Shown piece after piece: positions 60,852 through 64,000 of a DNA stretch of 64,000 bases. A program made the position numbers and the translations under genes. Each line of letters starts with the position of its first letter. Positions within the stretch are counted from its first letter, which is position 1. The notes beneath the pieces are model-generated. The model saw nothing but the letters and a program-made list of their open reading frames with translations, was not told the origin of the DNA and ran no database searches. The DNA lies in assembly GCA_047967505.1 (NCBI GenBank), contig CM106538.1, one strand, 5' to 3'. The DNA comes from Dipteris shenzhenensis. Lineage: Eukaryota; Polypodiophyta; Polypodiopsida; Gleicheniales.

Positions 60852-61307
60852 AAATTTTATTTTATATGAATACAGATATACTTTTTATATAGTGCCTCAT
60901 TTTGTATTCTTTTACAAAATTTATTTTATACTGTCATTGTATTTTGTAACTTTAATTGTTGTTGGCATTAATATTTTCATTCACTATTCTATTCAAAAGC
61001 ATGCTATCAGATAAATATTTGCACTATAATGGTCATTTCTGAGCAATCCAGGAAGAATATCACTGCATGGTAGAAGGCAAATGTGTTCGGCATTGTGCGG
61101 GAAGCTCCTTCTGCCACCATGGTGAAAAAACATCATTTGACCACTCAAATTCACACTGAACTTGCATAAACTGATGGAAAGCATCACGTAACATGTATAA
61201 TAACATGGGAACAGTAATAGAACATAAAAATATCTTTTATTCATTGGCCTCAAAGGACAAAGATTTACAAAATGATTTAGGTTACACCAAATCAACGTAA
61301 ACAACGT
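60852..61307. other. convergent intergenic region between family U copy 1 and the H3-like gene
   Basis: AT-rich, with no recognised gene. It probably holds the 3' UTRs of both genes. A minus-strand open stretch (61304-60993) has no recognisable feature. Confidence 0.5.
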
Positions 61308-62347
61308 CTAGAGCCTAAGGGAGGGATCGGAGCGATTGCACTTGGCGAGTGCAAGGTCCTTGTCCATCACTGTTACTCTTTTGGCATGGATAGCACATAA
61401 GTTTGCATCTTCAAAAAGACATATTGTCATCTGCTCCATTGCCTCCTAAATTGCTCCCATAGTGCCTGAAGTGAAACGCACATCATCCTTGTAATGCTGT
61501 GCTATTTCTCGTACAACACGCTAGAAGGGTTCACGAGGAATGAGATTGTCCATAGTGGTTTGGAACTTGTGGATCTCCTGAAGTGCCTTCATGCCTGATT
61601 TTTTGCGCCTCTTAATCTTTGGGGACCCTGCACTGGCCTCTGGACATGGCCCCATGGCCCCTTGTCTACTTTGAACTTCTTTCGCCTCTCCTCCCTTGCA
61701 ACCTACTCTTTAGACTCCTCTTCCTGTGTCTGGTGGGTCCTTCGAGGTGGCTTGTCGCGCCTAGGGATCTTCTTTGTCCTTGGTCTCTTTTCCTTTTCAT
61801 GAGGCTGTGAGACAACAGGCTAAGGCTCTTGCTCAACTCGTATTAGAGGCTACTCATATGTGATAATATCAAGGCACAAAGGGTTGATGGTGCTCTTCCA
61901 TGTGGTCTGCTTGGTTGGAGGATTGGGGCCAAGGTTCATTATATCTACGAGCCTGCCAAATACTTCCTCTTGTTGTGGCCCCTATAATCTCTACATCTCC
62001 TCTCTTTGCCTTTCTTTCTCCCCTTGTTGGTCTAGATGCTCCATGCCAGGACCCCACGGAGGAGGGAGGGGTAGTTGATCACGATTGAATGGACTATTTT
62101 GCCCCTCTTGGGAGACCTCTCTACTTCCATGGTTAGTTGTGTGGAAGGATTGAGAGGACCCCTGATCATGCTTGGATCCTTCATCGTGCTGGGATTCCTC
62201 ATGGTGCTGAGATCCCTGGGATCCCCCATGAGAGTTGGATGGTGGGGACTTGTGTTGCTTGGACTCCTGATGATGAGAACCGCCTTCAAATCCCTACTGA
62301 TCATTGCCCTCTTGGCCACTAGGGCTTACAGTGTGTTCGGAGGCCAT
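61308..62347 (-). pseudogene. histone H3-fold protein with long N-terminal extension, broken
   Basis: Start ATG at 62347 (MASEHTVSPSGQEGND). About 110 residues rich in His, Gln, Ser and Gly (HHEESQHDEGSKHDQGSS) come first, then a basic stretch (EKEKRPRTKKIPRRDKPPRR near 61800-61745). After a frameshift near 61615-61630 the frame holds a complete histone-fold segment that aligns without gaps to the C-terminal ~97 residues of H3. The alpha-N helix is KALQEIHKFQ (H3 ALREIRKYQ), helix 1 is RVVREIAQHYKDDVRF and helix 3 is [18 protein letters not shown] (nearly H3). It ends [10 protein letters not shown]-stop at 61308. Two TAG stops in the fold (61521-61523, 61446-61448) occupy positions where H3 has Gln. 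Loop 1 is not lengthened as it is in CENH3. Histones package DNA. The role of this fusion is unknown. Confidence 0.88.
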
Positions 62348-62424
62348 GGAGTTGTGAGGAGAAGAACGGGTAGCATCTAAACGGTGTCTAGTGGGTCCAG
62401 TAGTTTGTTTAACTCATGCCATAG

Positions 62425-62510
62425 AAATGAGGGATTTTAAGGTTTTGAAGTGCTTTATATAGTCTTTTTTAAAGCACTTTAGGGTTTTTATTTTAAATTA
62501 GGGTTTTTTG
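62425..62510 (-). promoter_or_regulatory. core promoter of the H3-like gene: TATA box and two telo-boxes
   Basis: On the minus strand CTATATAAAG (62453-62462) lies about 105 bp before the ATG. Two AAACCCTAA motifs lie just upstream (62479-62487 and 62498-62506). Telo-boxes of this sequence are known from plant promoters of growth-related genes. Whether they act here is not known. Confidence 0.6.
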
Positions 62511-62701
62511 AGTGCACCCCCTCCCCCCCAGTCTTTTGTTGCCAGTTCAGTAATACTTAATCTTCACAACCCTCCCTCCCAACCCACTCACCCCTCTGCC
62601 TTGCCATGTCACACATGCAATTCTGCAATTTCCAAACAAATTTATGAATTTTGGAATCTATAATTGACTCAAAATAGTGTTAACTTTATTCATCAAACAT
62701 T
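62511..62701. other. intergenic, nothing recognised
   Basis: C-rich then AT-rich sequence between the transposase-like gene end and the H3-like promoter. No coding or repeat structure is evident. Confidence 0.4.
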
Positions 62702-64000
62702 TTATATTTGGGGCTCTCTTAGGACCCAACGCCTTCCCTGTTTGACTCTATGTTGCAACCAAAGCGCAACCCCTTGGCTCCCTATTGAGGACTTCCAAGC
62801 AACACATCTCCTTGTCTTCTTGACATGTTGAACCGCTTTTGTGGGACTTAAGACCTCTACCTTATTGCGCTTGAGAGTCCTAGCCTCTAGACATCTATAA
62901 AACCAATCGAACATTTTGTATAGTATATTGCTTCGCGCAATACTACCCCCCATGCCTTGTAATTTTGAAATGTACTACAAATCAAGCTTCACATCTGCCG
63001 CGAATTGCTACTTTGAGAGCAAAACTATGGACAAAGCTTGATGCATTTATAAAGTTGCTTAGATAAGGTAAAAAAGATGAGCTTTATTATGAGAGATTTA
63101 GGACAACATTGGGAGAATCCATATCATTGATGGTAGAAGCATGGGGGGAGTCACATATTACACATTACATGGTAATCCTCCTTAGGTTCAAATTTTGTGC
63201 TTTAAACTTGAGTCAGTTTATGTTTCTAATACAATGTTTTTCTTTACAGCATATTCTTTGCACACATGCACCATGGTTTGTGGAGTAATGGGGCCCTTTG
63301 TCCATTTGGAATACTCAAGGACTAGAGAAATTGCACTACAGAGCAAAGGTAGCAAATCACACAGAGCTTTCCAGTACTCCCAACCTAGGGTGCTTTGAGC
63401 CAATGTATGTTTTTCTTTATCAGCATTGTGGTTGAACAAGAACCTCCTTGCCTTTCCTCCACCCATGGACACTTTAGTAGGAAGATTTTGTGTCTTTCCT
63501 AATTGTTTCTTGTCCTAATTAAGCTTCACATTGCCTTCGTGAAGTCCCATTAATGAGAGTAGTTCTTCAGCTTTTGCAATGCATTGTGTAGATACTTGAT
63601 GTGGCCTCAAATTCCAAGCATAAACTAGATGGAGATAGAGTAACTTATCAAGTATACATAGTTCAGCATGCAAAGTACACACGTGTACCCACTCCAATGG
63701 AATTGGTAGAATGGGATCCCACTTAGGATCCTTTTTGTGATGATCAGGGGTTGTACTTTGGTTGCAAGAAAGGATGCCATTTTCCCAATATAGGCTTCCC
63801 TTTTGCATCTTCTAAGAGTGGGTGCAATACAAGCCTGTCCATTTTGCATCTACACTTGTGTCACAACCATACAAGCACTTGAGGGTCTTCAAATCACCAG
63901 CTAGATGCCATTCAACTTGAAACATTCCATGCACATCCACTATTAATGTTTGCCTTACCTCTTGTCTTCGAATAATCGACGGGATGCCGGTTCTCTCCAA
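62702..64000 (-). pseudogene. transposase-like protein of unassigned superfamily, with an internal inversion
   Basis: The minus strand from 64000 to about 63350 encodes VEWHLAGDLKTLKCLYG (an Asp in a GDLK motif followed by Cys residues), IPIPLEWVHVCTLHAELCIL, AEELLSLMGLHEGNVKL and SMGGGKARRFLF, then EYWKALCDLLPLL. The next part of the protein (KLWTKLDAFIKLL, GESISLMVEAWGESHITHYM, HILCTHAPWFVE, GLEKLHYRAKVA) is on the plus strand at about 63005-63350, with an intron at 63172-63249. The C-terminal part (ARSNILYKMFDWFYRCLEAR, KNKVEV-like) is on the minus strand again, 63004-62702. Inverting 63005-63350 would make one continuous protein. TAG at 63812-63814 and another stop near 63512 also break it. 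It is cut by the window edge. The family resembles uncharacterised eukaryotic transposase-like proteins I cannot name. Confidence 0.55.

Noticed and set aside
61308-61800. Centromeric H3 (CENH3) identity for the H3-like protein
   Set aside because: Loop 1 has the canonical H3 length and helix 3 is near-canonical; CENH3 usually has a longer loop 1. Not excluded by sequence alone but not supported.
61619-62380. Plus-strand frames over the H3-like gene
   Set aside because: Antisense of the minus-strand gene, which has a good start, promoter motifs and a known fold.

Overview
The window looks like repeat-rich, AT-leaning nuclear DNA of a land plant. Evidence is the abundance of Ty1/copia retroelements with plant-type primer-binding sites (TGGTATCAGAGC), CACTA, hAT and LINE remnants, short GT-AG introns, and one intron-containing plant gene for a 12-oxophytodienoate reductase (OPR) family flavoenzyme. 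The OPR sequence resembles what I know from seed-free plants (mosses, lycophytes, ferns), but the species cannot be fixed from sequence alone.

Layout. 1-9.2 kb: three damaged minus-strand copia copies (one cut by the window edge, one truncated, one permuted so that RT precedes gag) and a short LTR-like region with a triplicated polypurine tract. 9.2-10.6 kb: an unrecognised coiled-coil gene remnant behind a pyrimidine-rich tract. 10.65-18.45 kb: a nested complex of two copia families with a large inverted repeat of pol. 18.45-20.4 kb: a long hairpin and a broken copy of an unknown gene family (here called U). 21.0-22.7 kb: a CACTA end. 24.55-26.26 kb: the intact five-exon OPR gene, the only apparently functional host gene, surrounded by (CT)n microsatellites and small tandem duplications. 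30.9-38.9 kb: a minus-strand hAT transposase gene split by a copia element. 40.36-46.9 kb: a LINE ORF1 split by a very young copia element (identical-looking LTRs, 5-bp target duplication, a single stop in gag-pol). 48.09-48.63 and 56.86-57.21 kb: solo LTRs, each with a target duplication. 54.5 kb: a second CACTA end.

The most interesting part is 57.9-64.0 kb. It holds a second copy of gene family U on the plus strand (same intron position as the copy at 19 kb). Convergent to it lies a broken gene for a histone H3-fold protein with a long His/Gln/Ser-rich and then basic N-terminal region. Behind that is a broken transposase-like gene that I cannot assign to a superfamily; its middle has been inverted in place. 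The H3-like gene has its own TATA box and two telo-box motifs. Together these suggest remains of a multi-gene mobile element that captured or encodes a histone H3-like protein. That is inference: no terminal repeats of such an element are visible in the window.

Many in-frame stops in the retroelements and in the H3-like gene sit where a relative or the family has glutamine (CAG to TAG, CAA to TAA). This is what cytosine deamination in methylated, silenced repeats would give. No rRNA, tRNA or CRISPR features were seen.
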